A stretch of 64,000 nt of DNA from contig OY288244.1 in assembly GCA_958450325.1 (NCBI GenBank), forward strand, positions 29,428,424-29,492,423. Direction: 5' to 3'. A program made the translations under genes and the position numbers. The number at the start of each line of letters is the position of its first letter. The stretch's first letter is position 1. Of the stretch, positions 46,001-59,194 are shown piece after piece. The stretch is from Agrostemma githago. Lineage: Eukaryota > Streptophyta > Magnoliopsida > Caryophyllales > Caryophyllaceae. A model generated the notes under the pieces. That model worked only from the letters and a program-made list of their open reading frames with translations, ran no database searches and was not told where the DNA came from.

Positions 46001-49000
46001 TGTTTGCCACCCAGTCCGGATACTCGGACACTTGTATGAAGCAGGCTTTGAACTGTTTATCGACTTCTTCTTTCACTTTGAGAGACCATTCGGGCCTCAT
46101 TCGACGAAGCTTCTGCTTGACCGGTTTGCACCCGTCTTTGATGGGTATGTGGTGCTCAGCTATTTCCCGGTCTATCCCCGGTATATCCTTGTAGGACCAT
46201 GCGAAGACATCTTTGAATTCTTGGAGGAGGTTTATGAATTGTTGTTTCTCCTTGGGATCTAAGGATAACCCTATCTTAAGTATCTGAGGCTCTAAGGTTG
46301 TTCCCACGTTTATGGACTCGGTCTCTTCGATTACCGGATTACGGGATTCCCTTTGCTCTAGTTGCTCGATCAGATGTGGAGGTAAGGGTACCTGTTCGTC
46401 GGATTTCTCAATGTCATAGCATAAAACATTTTTGAAAGCAGAATTTAAAAGAGACAAGTCGTAAGCAGAACAGTTGTTATTATTGATTGAAAATTTGGAA
46501 AACAGCTCAAAGAGAGCAGCCATCTGATCATTGGTCAGTGGCGGAATTGGTAAGGCACTCGGGACAGACCCCGAAGTGCCAGCAGCAGGAATAATAGAAG
46601 GGAGAGGGGTTACAGGAGTGACTCTAGCACCGACTTCCCTAGACTCGACCTCAGACTCTGACTCAAACCCCGACTCAGACTCGGACTCAGACTCAGGCAT
46701 GTCTCCCTCTCCGGTGACCAGCTTGTAGATCTTCCCCTGACTGTCAGTCCACTTGACAGTCTTCCTCCAGGCCCTTTTTCCTGCCTCGGAACCAACATCC
46801 GAGATCAGTTTGGTCGGGTCAAACCTGTTGCTGCGGAGAATCAGGTTGACCAGGTCTTCTTTTGGGGTCGGGGCTATGGTGTCTTCCCCGAAGAGCAGCC
46901 CCAGCGCGGGCTCAGCGTCATTGGCTTCATCAGACCGGATGAGGGCGAACACATCATCCGGGATGTAGTTGCAATCCCGGGCCAAGTGGGTCCTGAGGTG
47001 CGTAGCATTGGGTTGGTATAGCCCAACCTGGACAGCCCCGAATACGGGTGTGACAAAGTAGTCAGACAACCGTGGGCTGTAAGGGCTCAAGTAGATACCC
47101 TTCATGATGTTGCAGGCCTTTTCGATTCCTGCTCGGACAACGTTGTCCGGAGTGATGGCATAGCCAAGGCCGAAGTGAGAGTCTTCGTCCTTAAGGACCT
47201 CGATGATCTTCCCAGCTGGAAGGTCAGGTCGAGAGGTAGCCCCCGGAAGGTACCCTAGGTTTTGGAGCATTGTGTCAATGCTTGTGGTGAAGTAAGGCCT
47301 AAAGAGGTACTCTTCCTCGATCATCCCCACAAAATCGAACCCCCAGAGGTTAGTGCGGCCCGTGGCATTACAGCTAGCCACGGTCATTGGGGTCGCCTCC
47401 AAGGTGACAACATTGTCGAGTAGAGGTATCTTGATCTTTCGGTGGAGGGTGGAGGACACAGCTTTCACCGCGTGGATCCACGGCCTTCCTAGGAGCAAGT
47501 TGAATGATGAGGTGACATCGATCACCTGGAATTCAAGCTCCTTTTCTATCGGGCCCGTTATGATGGTCAGCTTTATGGCCCCAGCTACCGACTTTGGACT
47601 CCCATCAAAGGCTTGGATGGTTTGAGCAGTCGGGATATAGTCTGCCTCGGTGATTCCGAGGGCTTTGGCGGTCCTTAAGGGAAGGACGTTCACAGCTGAC
47701 CCGTCATCGACTAGGGTCATCGGGAGGTATTTTCCTCGGCAAATCACCGTGATGTAGAGGGCCAGGTTGTGGGAGGCCCCGAACGGTGGCAAGTCGGCTT
47801 CAGAAAAAGTGATCATTGGGCCTCCTTCTTTGGCCTTACCCTTTAGGTGGGGTAGGACCGTGGCTACCATTTCAGCAGGGGTAGCCAAAGAGTCGATCTT
47901 GACTTGATCGAGAGCCTTTGTAAGTGCTTCTCGATGTTCTTGAGAGCTAACGAGGAGTTGCCATATAGTGAGGTCAACTCGGGTTCTCTTCAGTTGCTTC
48001 ATAATGGCCGTTTCAGCGGTTGGCTCTTCAGGGGCGACTTCCATCCCGAGTGGATCGGTGATGGTTGTCGGGATAGGGATGTCCCTAGTGCTTGTGGCTA
48101 AGTAGGGACGACCAAGGTTGTTGCTGGCTAGGACTCGAGTTTTGACCTCTCGAATCTGTTCAGGGGTGATGGGAATGGTTTCCCCCTTAGCGAGGTAGAC
48201 ATCATCCTCGTCGTCAAACCAGATCCCGTTCACTTGCGGGATAAATGGGGAGATAAGGTGAGAGCAATCAATCACCTCCTCGGCAAAGATGGCATGGGAA
48301 CTGAAAGGATTCTCCTTGTTGCTTGGCTTATCTCCGGGTAGCGGGATTTTACCGCTCTCGATCAAGTCTTGAATCAAGTGTTTCAGCTTCCAACACTTTT
48401 CGGTATCATGCCCATTGCCTCGATGATATTGGCAATAGGCCTAAGCATTGTAGTTCTTGGAGCGTCGCTCGACCGGAACTTCAGGAGTTGGGCCTATCGG
48501 TTGGATTAGGCCTTTAGAGGACAGCCTTTGTAAGGCATAGGTATAGGTGGTACCTATATCAGTGAAAACCCGAGGTGGGGTGTTCTTTTTGGACGGGGCA
48601 TCTAGTAGATTAACCGCGTCGAAAATGCTGCGGGTTGCAGCCTGGGGCTTAGTGGTAGAGGAAGAAGCCCCTTGGTACCCTTTGCTAGCGGCCTTAGTGA
48701 GGCCTTCAAGTCTCAGATCGTCTTCGATCCTCATGCCCATTTCAGTAAGGGTGGTGAAATTGGGTATGACAGCATATCGGAGGTGAACCCGGTAGGAAGG
48801 GAGGAGGTTCTTGACAAAAGCCTCCACCAAAGTCTTCTCATTGGGCTTATCAACTAGTTTCACACTCTCGGCCCTCCAGCGTTGAAGGTATTTAGTAAAA
48901 CCTTCCTTCGGCTCTTGGGCCATAACCTCCAGAGATCGCATCGTGGTTTGGATCTCGGTGTTGTCAGCATAGTTCCGAGCGAACTCGGTGGCTACATCAT

Positions 49001-49134
49001 CCCAAGTAGGGAACTTCTTCGGGTCTAGCCTGTAGTACCAGGCCCGTGGGTGCTTCTCGAGAGATGCAGCAAAGAGGTTCTTAAACATGGATGAATCCAC
49101 TCCCTTGATGGCCATGAATTCCTTGAAGGCCCGT
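43059..49134 (-). pseudogene. gag-pol of element 2, N-terminally truncated and disrupted
   Basis: Read leftward from the element 3 junction at 49134. The gag core begins at the conserved R-A-F-K-x-F, so roughly the first 110 codons are missing from the window. A stop replaces Gln near 48444, just before the zinc knuckle (~48400-48440). The protease has Asp-Asp-Gly-Ser (~47700). A 1-nt loss near 45985 breaks the RT start, a 1-nt gain near 45440 follows the YVDD region (45655-45666), and a TGA near 45117 precedes the RNase H. After that the frame is open to 43059: degenerate Ty3 RNase H, archaeal-type RNase H (FDGAS, NNAAEYEA, HGDSS, NQFADALS) and integrase (H-H-C-C, WGIDIIG, SDHGTHF, QTNGAVE), ending RYYP-stop. 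Confidence 0.93.
46637..46693 (-). repeat. Glu-Ser hexamer repeat in element 2
   Basis: The GACTCN-type run (plus strand) encodes an imperfect (Ser-Glu)n linker between protease and RT; it is more degenerate than in elements 1 and 3. Confidence 0.7.
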
Positions 49135-51568
49135 TGTAGACACCCACATTTGACCGCCAGGTGTCTATAGTAGTTCCCGACAAACACCCGATGATGATCA
49201 GACGCTAACGTGCTTTAACGTACTCGGAAATGGGCTAGAAATGATGGACATTTGGCCTAGGCATTTTAAGGAGTACAAATCTCACAAAACCAACCTCAAA
49301 TTCAGGCCCAGTGGGTCGTTTCGAGTTAAATAACACTAATTTGGGTCGAAACCGTCACCAGGGGTAAAACCGTCTTTTAGCGACCGAGTCAAAACCCGGT
49401 CAAAGACATTTCTCGAAACTCGTGAGTCCACCGTGATGTCTCACACGGTTGGTTCACACTCCAACTCTACAAAAATCAGCCATTCACAAAAATAATAAAC
49501 AATTCCGTTTAAGGTAGAATTCGATCCCGAGTAGGAATCCTATCCGAGAACCGACCCAAACACTCAACCGAGTTGAAACACTCGGCCAAGTACACAACCA
49601 GCAGGTTTTTTTCCTCTTTTCTTCTCTTACAAGAAAACGGAATTCTCGTTCTCCTCAGCTTCTTACTCAAGCGGTAATTCTAGCTCAAACATGAGACCTA
49701 TTCAAAAACCGATTCGAGCATCCGACCGAGTGTAAAACACTCGGCCGAAGCAGCCCAAAACAAGAGCAAATCCACCGGTTTGCCTTTCTTCCTCTACAAG
49801 AAAGCGGAATTCTTATTTCCCTCAAATTCTCTCGTTTCCTATCCTAAGCGGTAGTCAAACTCTCCCAAGCCAAGGTCGGGAATTTCCTATAAATAGCCCC
49901 TTGCATCCATCAATTATCAACACGAATTAACCTTCAATAATTTACCGAAATTATACACACACACACACGATTTTTTCAGCAATAGTTATCTAGCATCCCG
50001 ACACACATAATTCCTTAGCATCGTTAGACCGATATTACGTCGCAAACCCGAAGGAAAACCGGTTCCCATACCCGAGCCTTCACCCGTCCGAACCTTCACC
50101 TTAGCCGAACCAAATCTCGACGCTCCCGTGCCTAGCCACATTCCGACGAGTCCCGATCCGAGTCGACAAGAGCATGTAGGTTGAGGGTGCAACAAAACCC
50201 GATTTCTTCCTTTCTCTCCTTCTCCTTCCTTCGTCCGTTTTTTTTTTATTACGGGTCTAGAGTCGTTTTTTTAATATCGTTATTAACGAAAAACTATTTT
50301 CATAACGAATATTCTTAAACATACGATATCGATTTTTATATAATCAAATATCGTATCGAAAAGAATTATATTAAGATTTCGACGATTTCAGAAATCGTTA
50401 CATCTTTTCGTCAAAATTCTTTTCTTTTACTTTTCGTTCAAAATAACAATTTTCAAACAAAAATATGAAAACGGACAGACCCGCACGCGAGTCGCGCCAT
50501 GCCCAGGCGACTCGCGCGCAGGCCTGGAATCCGGGACTTCTTTTTTTCAACTTTTTCGTTCGTTTTATTATTTATTCTTCGATCGGTTTCTAAAAATCTT
50601 TTCTAAAACTATTCCAAGTATTCGATATTAATTTCGTAGTTAACTATCGAATATAAAGAATATCGAAAATATTAAGTCGAGTACGAATCATGCAATATTC
50701 ATACGCGATTTGATACGAACTTCAAGTTTTCAAAAACCGGACCCGAAACAGGCTACCACGCGACCCGCCGGCGTCCCGGGCGAGTCGCGCGGTCGGCTGT
50801 TTGCCGTGCCTTTTTTTTTTCGTTTTTTACTATTTTTCGAACTTCGTTTTTTATACAAAACAACGTTCTTTTCAAACAATATTTTCCAGATTTCGATTAA
50901 TATTTTTTTTTTTCGATTTCGCATATTTTATTTTGCTATTATTATTCACAAACCGATACTAACCCGTTTGTTTGTTTTGTAGCAAATTCATCCTTTTATT
51001 TCATTTGTTTTATTATACTAAAACGAATCTCACATGTTAAATTTGACTTTGACATCAATCAATTTTCATGCATTAAATTGACTTAGCAACCCATTCAATT
51101 TTTCACATGCTTAGAAAACAATGTTTGCATAATCATTCATCGTATTACTAACGCGCGCATTAAAACGTCATTCGAAATCCTAGTAGAGGCCGCTAATGTG
51201 CGGGCGGGGTTGGGTGTTCTTAGTGAACTTCCCAACACGTACCCTCACCCCATACTCAGAACCGTGGTTTCCGGATGTCCGAAACCATTGGCAACGAGAG
51301 TCATTCAATATACGATTAACCGCTCAGTCGGCATCTATATCGATATGCAAAAGGGACGAGCCCAATAAACTCTGACATCGGAAATGGGCCGTATTTTGTA
51401 CACGGCCCACTACGACATAGAGTGGGCTCGAACGGTTCCGAATAACCATAAAATTCGGTGGCGACTCCGACTTCGATTTAAATTTCCATTTGACCATCTC
51501 ATGGAGATTCATTCGCCTCCCCAAACCCGCGCGTGGCCGCGTCGGGGTGGACCTATGTCATGTCCACA
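49135..51568 (+). repeat. 5' LTR of element 3
   Basis: 2434 bp, TG...CCACA. TATA box at 49888-49895. It carries CGAGTCGCGC clusters (50476-50525 and 50755-50800), ACTCGGCC/CCGAGT motifs (49565-49590 and 49725-49750) and the shared U5 block (51186-51568) with a PBS-like GGTGGCGACTCC near 51461. Confidence 0.95.
49888..49895 (+). promoter_or_regulatory. TATA box of element 3 LTR
   Basis: TATAAATA in the context TTCCTATAAATAGCCCC; also in the 3' LTR near 62480. Confidence 0.7.
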
Positions 51569-51571
51569 ATT

Positions 51572-51589
51572 TGGCGACTCCGCTGGGGA
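51572..51589 (+). promoter_or_regulatory. Primer binding site of element 3
   Basis: TGGCGACTCCGCTGGGGA, three bases after the LTR; identical to element 1. Confidence 0.8.
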
Positions 51590-52659
51590 TTTTCTGATGA
51601 GTTAATAACCTTCAGTGTCCTCAGGGTGAGACTCGAATAGAAATCGTTTGACTAGTACAATGCGCGTTTTAGTTTTACGGTTCATGCATAACCCCATTTT
51701 CCCGGGCCGGTACTCGCGACCGACGTCCCACTATACCATTGATATAGTCCAAACTGGTTATGTCAAAGGTGTCCATTAGCCGATTCATATGGGTTTTACG
51801 GCATGTCCTAATCTCAACTCGAGTTAGGGAGTCCGCCCCGATTCTTGATAGGCTATGTACACTGGTATAGACCCTTATAGACTGACCGAGACTTAGATTA
51901 AGAGCATACATGGCGTCATTATACTGTTTCCATGACTACGTGCTACTTGATCCACATCATCTTTTGCAAAACCGTCATCTTTTCAAAATTTGCATCCTTT
52001 TTCAAATATCCAATTTCAAAACCCGGGTCATATACCGAACTTAGGACTTATGATTTTACTCAAAATAGCCTTTTTCTAGCCGGTATTATGCCCAATTCAA
52101 AACTCGAAAATATTTTCGAAATTTTCAAAACCCGACATCCGGCCCACTCCTTTTCTTTTTTCGAAAAAGGGCCGGATTTCTCCACCCGATTCATTTCGGG
52201 CTTTTCAAAAATTCATATTTCAAAACCTTCTCTTCTTAGACTTCCCGTATTTAGCAGTGTCGGGTCGTGTCGTAAGTCGTTGAAGTCTCTAGCGTCGAAA
52301 CTCTGTCGATCCTACATCGCGGGTTTCCCCCTATCCTAGTCCGCCTTACCTAACTAAGGCAAGGCCCACCTACGTAGGACATACTCCTACAAAGGTCGGC
52401 CCATTTACACAATCGAGTCTAAAAGTCTGGGAATGTCTCACGTGAACCTTCCTCCGAACAGGGCCCAACCCACAGCGTTGGATCCTGAGGAAGGCCCACC
52501 TCTTCACAAGTCACCCGTCTAGGTGTCTTTTCCGAGTCATTTACCGTCTTTTTTAGTCTCCTTTTTTTTTCCCTTGCTCGGGATGTACTTTCCTTAGGAC
52601 TCGGGTTAAGTTGCTAATTACGCGGTGCTCTTACAGACAGGCCACCCTTCACTCGAACC
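51590..52659 (+). other. Untranslated leader of element 3
   Basis: Homologous to 8227-9289. It contains a 135-residue frame from ATG 51932 (MTTCYL) that parallels an equivalent frame in element 1, but the two sequences diverge and element 1 lacks the ATG. Coding status is doubtful. Confidence 0.55.
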
Positions 52660-55600
52660 ATGACGCAAAAAGCCATAGATGAGTTGAACACCACGTTGGC
52701 CCAAATCCAGACCCAATTGAGGCAAATGAGGGAAGACCAGATCGCTATCGTCACCCGGGTTAGTGCCGTAGAACAGGGAACTCCTAACGCCCCGATCGAT
52801 GATGATGGGCCCTTAGCCGCGCTAGCCGGCGCAGTCCAAAAGCTGCAGGAACAGGTCTACTCGACCACCAGAAACACCATTCTCACGGAAAATGCCCGTA
52901 CCTATTCGACCCTAACCGATGAATTGCCCGCTAACCTTAACTTAACGGGCTTACCAATGTTCGATGGGACCGAAGATCCGGTACTTCATATTCGGGCTTT
53001 CAAAGACTTTTTGGCTGTCAATGGGGTCAAATCGACCATGTTCAAGCACCTCTTCGCTTCCTCTCTCGAGAAGCACCCAAAAGCCTGGTACTACAGGCTC
53101 GACCCTAAGAAATTCAAAACTTGGGACGATGTTGCAATGGAATTCGCGCGGAACTACGCGGATAATGCTGAAATCCAGACTACCATGCGTACTCTGGAAG
53201 TTATGGCCCAAGAGCCTAAGGAGGGTTTCACCAAATACCTCCAAAGGTGGCGGACCGAAAGTGTTAAGCTGGTCGACAAGCCCAGCGAAAAAGTTCTAGT
53301 GGAGGCCTTTGTCAAAAACCTCCTCCCTGCTTACCGAGTCCATCTCAGGTACGCCATCATACCGGACTTCGCCACTTTAACCGAAATGGGTACCAGAATC
53401 GAAGACGATTTAAGGCAAGAGAGCCTTACTAAGGCCTCTACCAAGGGGTATCAAGGATCCAGTTCATCCTCCAATAAGCCCGCCAACACAACGGCGGCCC
53501 GAAGCATCTTCGACGAGGTAAACTCACTTGACACCTCAACCAAAAAGAATACTCCGAATCGGGTATTCACTGACATAGGAACAACTTATGCTAATGCCTT
53601 ACAAAGGCTGTCTTCGAAAGGCCTAATCCAACCGATAGGCCCAACTCCAGAAGTTCCCGTGGAAAAGCGATCCAAGAGCTACAACATTCAAGCCTATTGC
53701 CACTATCACCAAGGCAATGGGCATGACACGGAGAAATGCTGGAAATTGAAACATCTTATCCAAGATCTGATCGAAAATGGGAAGATACCGCTACCTAGTG
53801 ACAAGCCCAGCAACAAAAACAATCCTCTCGCTACTCATGCCATTTTTGCTGGAGAGGTAGTTGACTGCACTCATCTCATTTCCCCTTTCATTTCCCAAAT
53901 CAACGGGATATGGAACGACGATGAAGACGACATTTACCTGGCTAAAGGGGAGGCTGTCCCCGTCACTATCGAGGAAGTCCGGAGGGCTAAAGCCAAAGCT
54001 CTGGCCGGTACACACACCATCACAGCCACCCCGGAAACCGTCACTGAACCTTCCAGGACAGAACTCACTCCTGAAGAACCAAACGCCGACACAGCCCTAG
54101 TCAGACAATTGAAGAGGGTCCGAACCGATATTACCATATGGCAGCTTTTGGTTAGTTCACAGGAGCATCGAGCGGCACTTACTAAGGCCCTTGATGAAAT
54201 CAAGGTCGACTCATCGGTTACCCCCGCTGAAATGGTAGCCACGGTCTTGCCATATCTCAAGGACAAGCCCAAAGGAGAAGGCCCACTTATCACTTTCTCT
54301 GAATCCGACCTTCCACCATTCAGGACCACGCATAACTTGGCCCTATATATCACGGTGATTTGTCGAAACAAATATCTCCCGATGACCCTAATTGATGACG
54401 GGTCCGCAGTTAACGTCCTTCCTTTAAGGACAGCCAAGGCCCTCGGCATTACCGAGGCTGACTACCTTCCGACCGCGAAGACTATCCAGGCTTTTGATGG
54501 AAGCCCAAAATCAGTGGCTGGGGCCGTTAAATTAACCATCATAACAGGCCCGATCGAGAAGGAGCTAGAATTCCAAGTAATTGATGTTACTTCATCTTTC
54601 AATCTGCTACTCGGAAGACCATGGATTCACGCGGTCAAGGCTGTATCTTCTACTCTTCACAGGAAGGTCAAACTACCTTTGCAAGACGGGATTATCACTC
54701 TCGAAGCCACTTCCATAACCGTGTCAAGCTGTAACACGACGGGCTCAGCCGACCCACGAGGATTCAACTTTGTGGGAATGATCGAAGAAGAGCACCTTTT
54801 TCAGCCATACTTCACCGTTAGCATCTACACGATGCTACTGAACTTGGGTTGCCTACCGGGAGTCACTTCAAGGCCATATCTACCACCGGGAAGGATCATC
54901 GAAACCTTGAACAACGGGCAATCTCACCTCGGTCTAGGCTATACTATGGCATCCGGCTACACGAACCAAACCAAGACGGTCAAGTTCGTCACCCCGGTAT
55001 TCGAAACCGTGCAAACAGGCCTCTATCGGCCCACCATCTCATATCCCGGGACCAAACTGGCTCGGGAATGTAATTTCATTCCAGATGACATATTCGCCCT
55101 TATCCAGGCCGAATCAAAGGAGGGCCCAAGCAACACTGAGCCCATTCTAGGACTACTCTTTGGGGAAGACAAGATCATCCCTACCCCTAAGCAAGAGCTG
55201 GTCAGCTTGATCCTTCGCAGCAGCAACTTTGATCCAACCAAGCTGATCTCGGAAGTTGGTGCCGACACCGGGAAGAGAGCTTGGAGGAAGACAATCAAGT
55301 GGACCGACAGCCAGGGTCGAGTCTACAAACTAACTACTGGCGAAGGAGATATGCATGCTATCGGGTCTGAATCTGAGTCCGAGTCCGAGTCAGAGTCAGA
55401 GTCGGAGTCTGAGTCAAAGTCTAGAGGGTCCAGTACTAGGATCGAGTCTGTAACCCCTCTCCCTTCTTTAGCCTCACCATCGGGAGCCCCGGAGTCTATC
55501 CCGAGGGCTCTCCCTATCCCGCCTCTGACCAACGATCAGATGGCAGCTCTCTTCGAGCTCTTTTCAAAATTTACTATCAATAATAACGATAACCGTTCTG

Positions 55601-58600
55601 CTTACGACTTGGCTTATTTTCAAAATGTTTTCAAAAATCTTACTTGCAATGACATTGAGAAACCCGACGAACAGGTACCATTGCCTTCGCATCTAATCGA
55701 GCAACTTGAACAAAGGGAATCCCGAGATCCGGTAATCGAAGAAACCGATTCCATCAACGTAGGAACCCCTTTAGAGCCTCAGATACTTAGGTTGGGCCTA
55801 TCTTTAGATCCCGAGGAGAAACAACAATTCACGGACCTCCTCCAGGAATTCAAAGACGTTTTCGCATGGTCCTACAAGGACATGCCGGGAATAGACCGGG
55901 AAATAGCTGAACACTGAATACCCATCAAAGACGGGTACAAGCCGGTAAAACAGAAACTCCGAAGAATGAGGCCCGAATGGTCTCTCAAAGTCAAAGAAGA
56001 AGTTGATAAACAATTCAAAGCGGGCTTTATTCAAGTGTCCGAATATCCAGACTGGGTTGCGAACATAGTACCGGTACCTAAAAAGGATGGCAAAGTCCGA
56101 GTATGTGTAGATTTTCGGGACCTTAATAAGGCTAGCCCAAAAGACGATTTTCCGTTACCACACATCGACATACTGGTGGATAACACGGCCGATCATGCCC
56201 TTCTGTCATTCATGGACGGGTATGCCGGGTACAATCAGATCAAAATGGCGGAAGATGACATGAGTAAGACCACCTTCATCACACCTTGGGGGACTTACTG
56301 CTATACTGTGATGCCATTTGGGCTTATCAACGCTGGTACCACTTATCAACGGACCGCTACTACTTTATTGCATGACATGATGCATAAGGAAGTAGAGGTC
56401 TACGTCGACGATATGATTGTCAAATCCAAGGACCGAAACGGGCACATTACAGCCCTAAGGAAGTTCTTTACCCGACTACGCAAGTACAACATGAGGTTAA
56501 ACCCTCAAAAATGCAGTTTCGGGGTAACATCGGGCAAGCTACTGGGCCACATTGTCAGCCAACGGGGCATCGAAGTTGACCCAGCAAAGATCAAGGCCAT
56601 AACCGAGATGCAGCCGCCTAAAACCGAAAAAGAAATAAGGGGGTTTCTCGGGAAAGTCCAATACATAAGCCGATTCATTTCAAAGCTAACCATGGTATGT
56701 GAACCCATTTTCAAGAAACTAAAGATAGGAGAACGAACACTATGGGACGACAAATGTCAAATGGCTTTCGACAAGATCAAGGAAATTCTATCCTCTCCAC
56801 CGGTGCTAATGCCACCTCAACACGGTTTGCCTTTATCGCTATATTTAACAACGACTGAGACAGCCATGGGCGCTATGCTAGCTCAGACGGTCAATTCTGA
56901 AGAACGGGCCATTTACTACATCAGTAAGAAGTTCTTGGAATATGAATGCAAATACACCATGCTCGAGAAGACGTGTCTAGCATTAGTATGGGCCACTAAA
57001 AAGCTCCGACACTATATGCTTAGTCACGAGGTACATGTGCTATCCAAGATGGATCCAATCAAATATCTGTTCGAAAAGCCCATCCTCAACGGTCGTATAT
57101 CCAGGTGGACTTTAATGCTAGCTGAGTTTGACCTCAAGTTCATACCTTTAAAAGCCATCAAGGGTCGGGTAGTAGCAGAATTCCTCGCCGATAGTCCGGT
57201 ACCCGAGGAAGATCACACCGACACTTGGGCTTTTCCAGATGAGGATATATTCTATACCGACACTGACACATGGGATCTGTATTTTGACGGAGCGTCCAAC
57301 TTTCGAGGATTTGGTGTCGGGATCTTGCTAATCTCACCACAAGGTGAACATACCCCGTTATCCATCAAGCTAGATTTTGACGTGACTAATAACGCAGCCG
57401 AATACGAAGCGTGCATTCACGGGTTGCAAGCCGCCGCCGATTTAGGAGTAACAAACCTCCGGGTCCACGGTGACTCATCATTAGTCATAAACCAAACCCT
57501 ACAAAAATGGAAGACTCGGAACGCAAATCTCGTGGCTTACCAAGCACGAGTAAGGGTTCTTGAAAAACAATTTCAAAAGGTGGAGTACATTTATCTGCCT
57601 CGGGAAGAAAACCAGTTTGCAGATGCTCTGTCAAAATTAGCATCTTTACTGAATATCCCAGCACATCTAACCAGCATGCCCATCTGTGTCGAAAGACGGT
57701 CTGAGCCAGCATATATCAAAACTATCCAAGATAGTGAGATAACTGATCCAGAACCTTGGTACCAGGCTGTTCTAACCTACTTGACGTCAGGGGAATATCC
57801 TCCGGGAACTGAAAACCGGGCCAAGAAGGCTCTACGAAGATGGGCAACCCAGTTCGTCCGCACAGATGATGGACAGCTATACAAAAAGACAGCACAGGGG
57901 CTTTACTTCTATGCATTGACAAAACTCGAGCCGAAAGAGTTATGGCCGAGGTGCACGATGGCGAAAACGGACCACACATGAATGCCCATATGTTGGCCCG
58001 GAAAATCGCGAGACTCGGTTACTACTGGAATAGCATGGAAACTGACTGCCAGCTGTATGTCAAACGCTGTCACAACTGTCAGATTTTCGCTAATGTTCAG
58101 CATATGCCTTCATCTCTACTATATACAATGACATCGCCATGGCCATTCTCGACATGGGGAATTGATATAATCGGGAAGGTGAACCCTTCTGGGACAGGAG
58201 GTCACTGCTTCATCCTAGTGGCTATCGACTATTTCACCAAATGGGTCGAAGCCGAGTCATACCGGATCTTGAATGCCAAACATGTGGCTAAGTTCATCCA
58301 AAACAAAATTATATGCCGATATGGGATTCCACACGAGTTCATCAGCGATCACGGGACCCATTTCCAAGCTGAAACTGCCATTCTACTGGAAAAATACAAG
58401 ATCCAAAGGCATACATCATCACCTTACCGTCCTCAAACAAATGGAGCGGTAGAAGCGGCCAATAAAACAATCGTCACCATTCTTAAAAAGATGGCTGAGA
58501 ATTACCGGGACTGGCCCGACAAGATACCCTTTGCTTTATGGGGATATCGGACATCAATCCGGACTGCAACCGGAGCAACTCCATACTATCTAACATATGG

Positions 58601-59008
58601 AATGGAAGCAGTCCAGCCGGTCGAACTAGAAGTACCATCCCTTAGAATTCTGCTTGAAAGTCAGGTGCCTGAAGCAGATTGGGTCCAAGCCCGATATGAC
58701 TCGCTAATCCTCTTAGACGAACGACGATCCCGGGCTCTGAATAATATTCAGATATATCAGAAAAGGATCCAACGGGCCTTTAACAAAAGGGTAAGGCCCA
58801 GGAACATCAAGGAGGGCGATCTAGTCCTAAAATCCGTTCGAGCTTTACTACCAGTCGACCCAAGAGGAAAATTCAAACCTAATTGGGCTGGGCCATATTT
58901 GGTGAAGAAGATTCTTTCAGGAGGGGTGGTAATGCTAACTGACTTGGACGGGAACGAATTCGTTAACCCAACAAACTTGGACCAACTGAAGCGTTACTAC
59001 CCGTAAAC
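52660..59008 (+). pseudogene. gag-pol of element 3, nearly intact
   Basis: Starts at ATG 52660 (MTQKAIDELNTTLAQ). Gag core at residues ~100-215; zinc-knuckle-like C-x2-H...GHDTEKC (~53698-53739); protease Asp-Asp-Gly-Ser at residues 579-582; Glu-Ser linker at 55366-55424. A single TGA at 55915 separates protease/linker from RT in the same frame. RT has YVDD (56401-56412). The degenerate Ty3 RNase H (LTTTETAMGA) is followed by the archaeal-type RNase H with all four acidic motifs (FDGAS, NNAAEYEA, HGDSS, NQFADALS). A 1-nt deletion near 57900 shifts the frame just before the integrase H-H-C-C finger. The integrase (WGIDIIG, SDHGTHF, QTNGAVE) is otherwise open to RYYP-stop at 59008. Two lesions only, consistent with recent insertion; it could be mobilised in trans. 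Confidence 0.95.
55366..55424 (+). repeat. Glu-Ser hexamer repeat in element 3
   Basis: About nine GAGTCN units in a row encode (Glu-Ser)n between protease and RT; longer than in element 1. Confidence 0.8.
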
Positions 59009-59194
59009 CCTGTCTCAATGTCATTTGCAAAGTTTATAAAAAATGTATTTTTCATGAATTTTCAAAATTTTAAGCAAGTCAATAAGTTAGGATCATTTAT
59101 CCTACCGTTGCACATCTTGAATTAATAATCTTGATGTATTTCAAAAATTGCAAAATTACTTCTGAACTACGGAAGGTTTGATTCCATTAATTTT

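Larger units (their letters stand above)
37797..49134 (-). mobile_element. Element 2: minus-strand Tat/Ogre-like retrotransposon, 3' portion
   Basis: Read right to left: gag (truncated by the window and element 3), pol, a convergent antisense gene, polypurine tract and 3' LTR (40289-37797). It is interrupted at 49134/49135 by element 3, which inserted in gag with target duplication CCCGT. The rest of gag, the leader, PBS and 5' LTR should lie beyond the right edge of the window. It is a family-level relative of elements 1 and 3, not a recent sister copy, judged by LTR U3 differences. Confidence 0.93.

Noticed and set aside
55915..55917. TGA before RT in element 3 as regulated stop
   Set aside because: Element 1 has CGA at the same codon; no frameshift or readthrough context is conserved.
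52660..59008. Integrated pararetrovirus or env-bearing retrovirus
   Set aside because: LTRs, PBS, integrase and dual RNase H fit a Tat retrotransposon; no movement protein, envelope or membrane-spanning ORF was seen.
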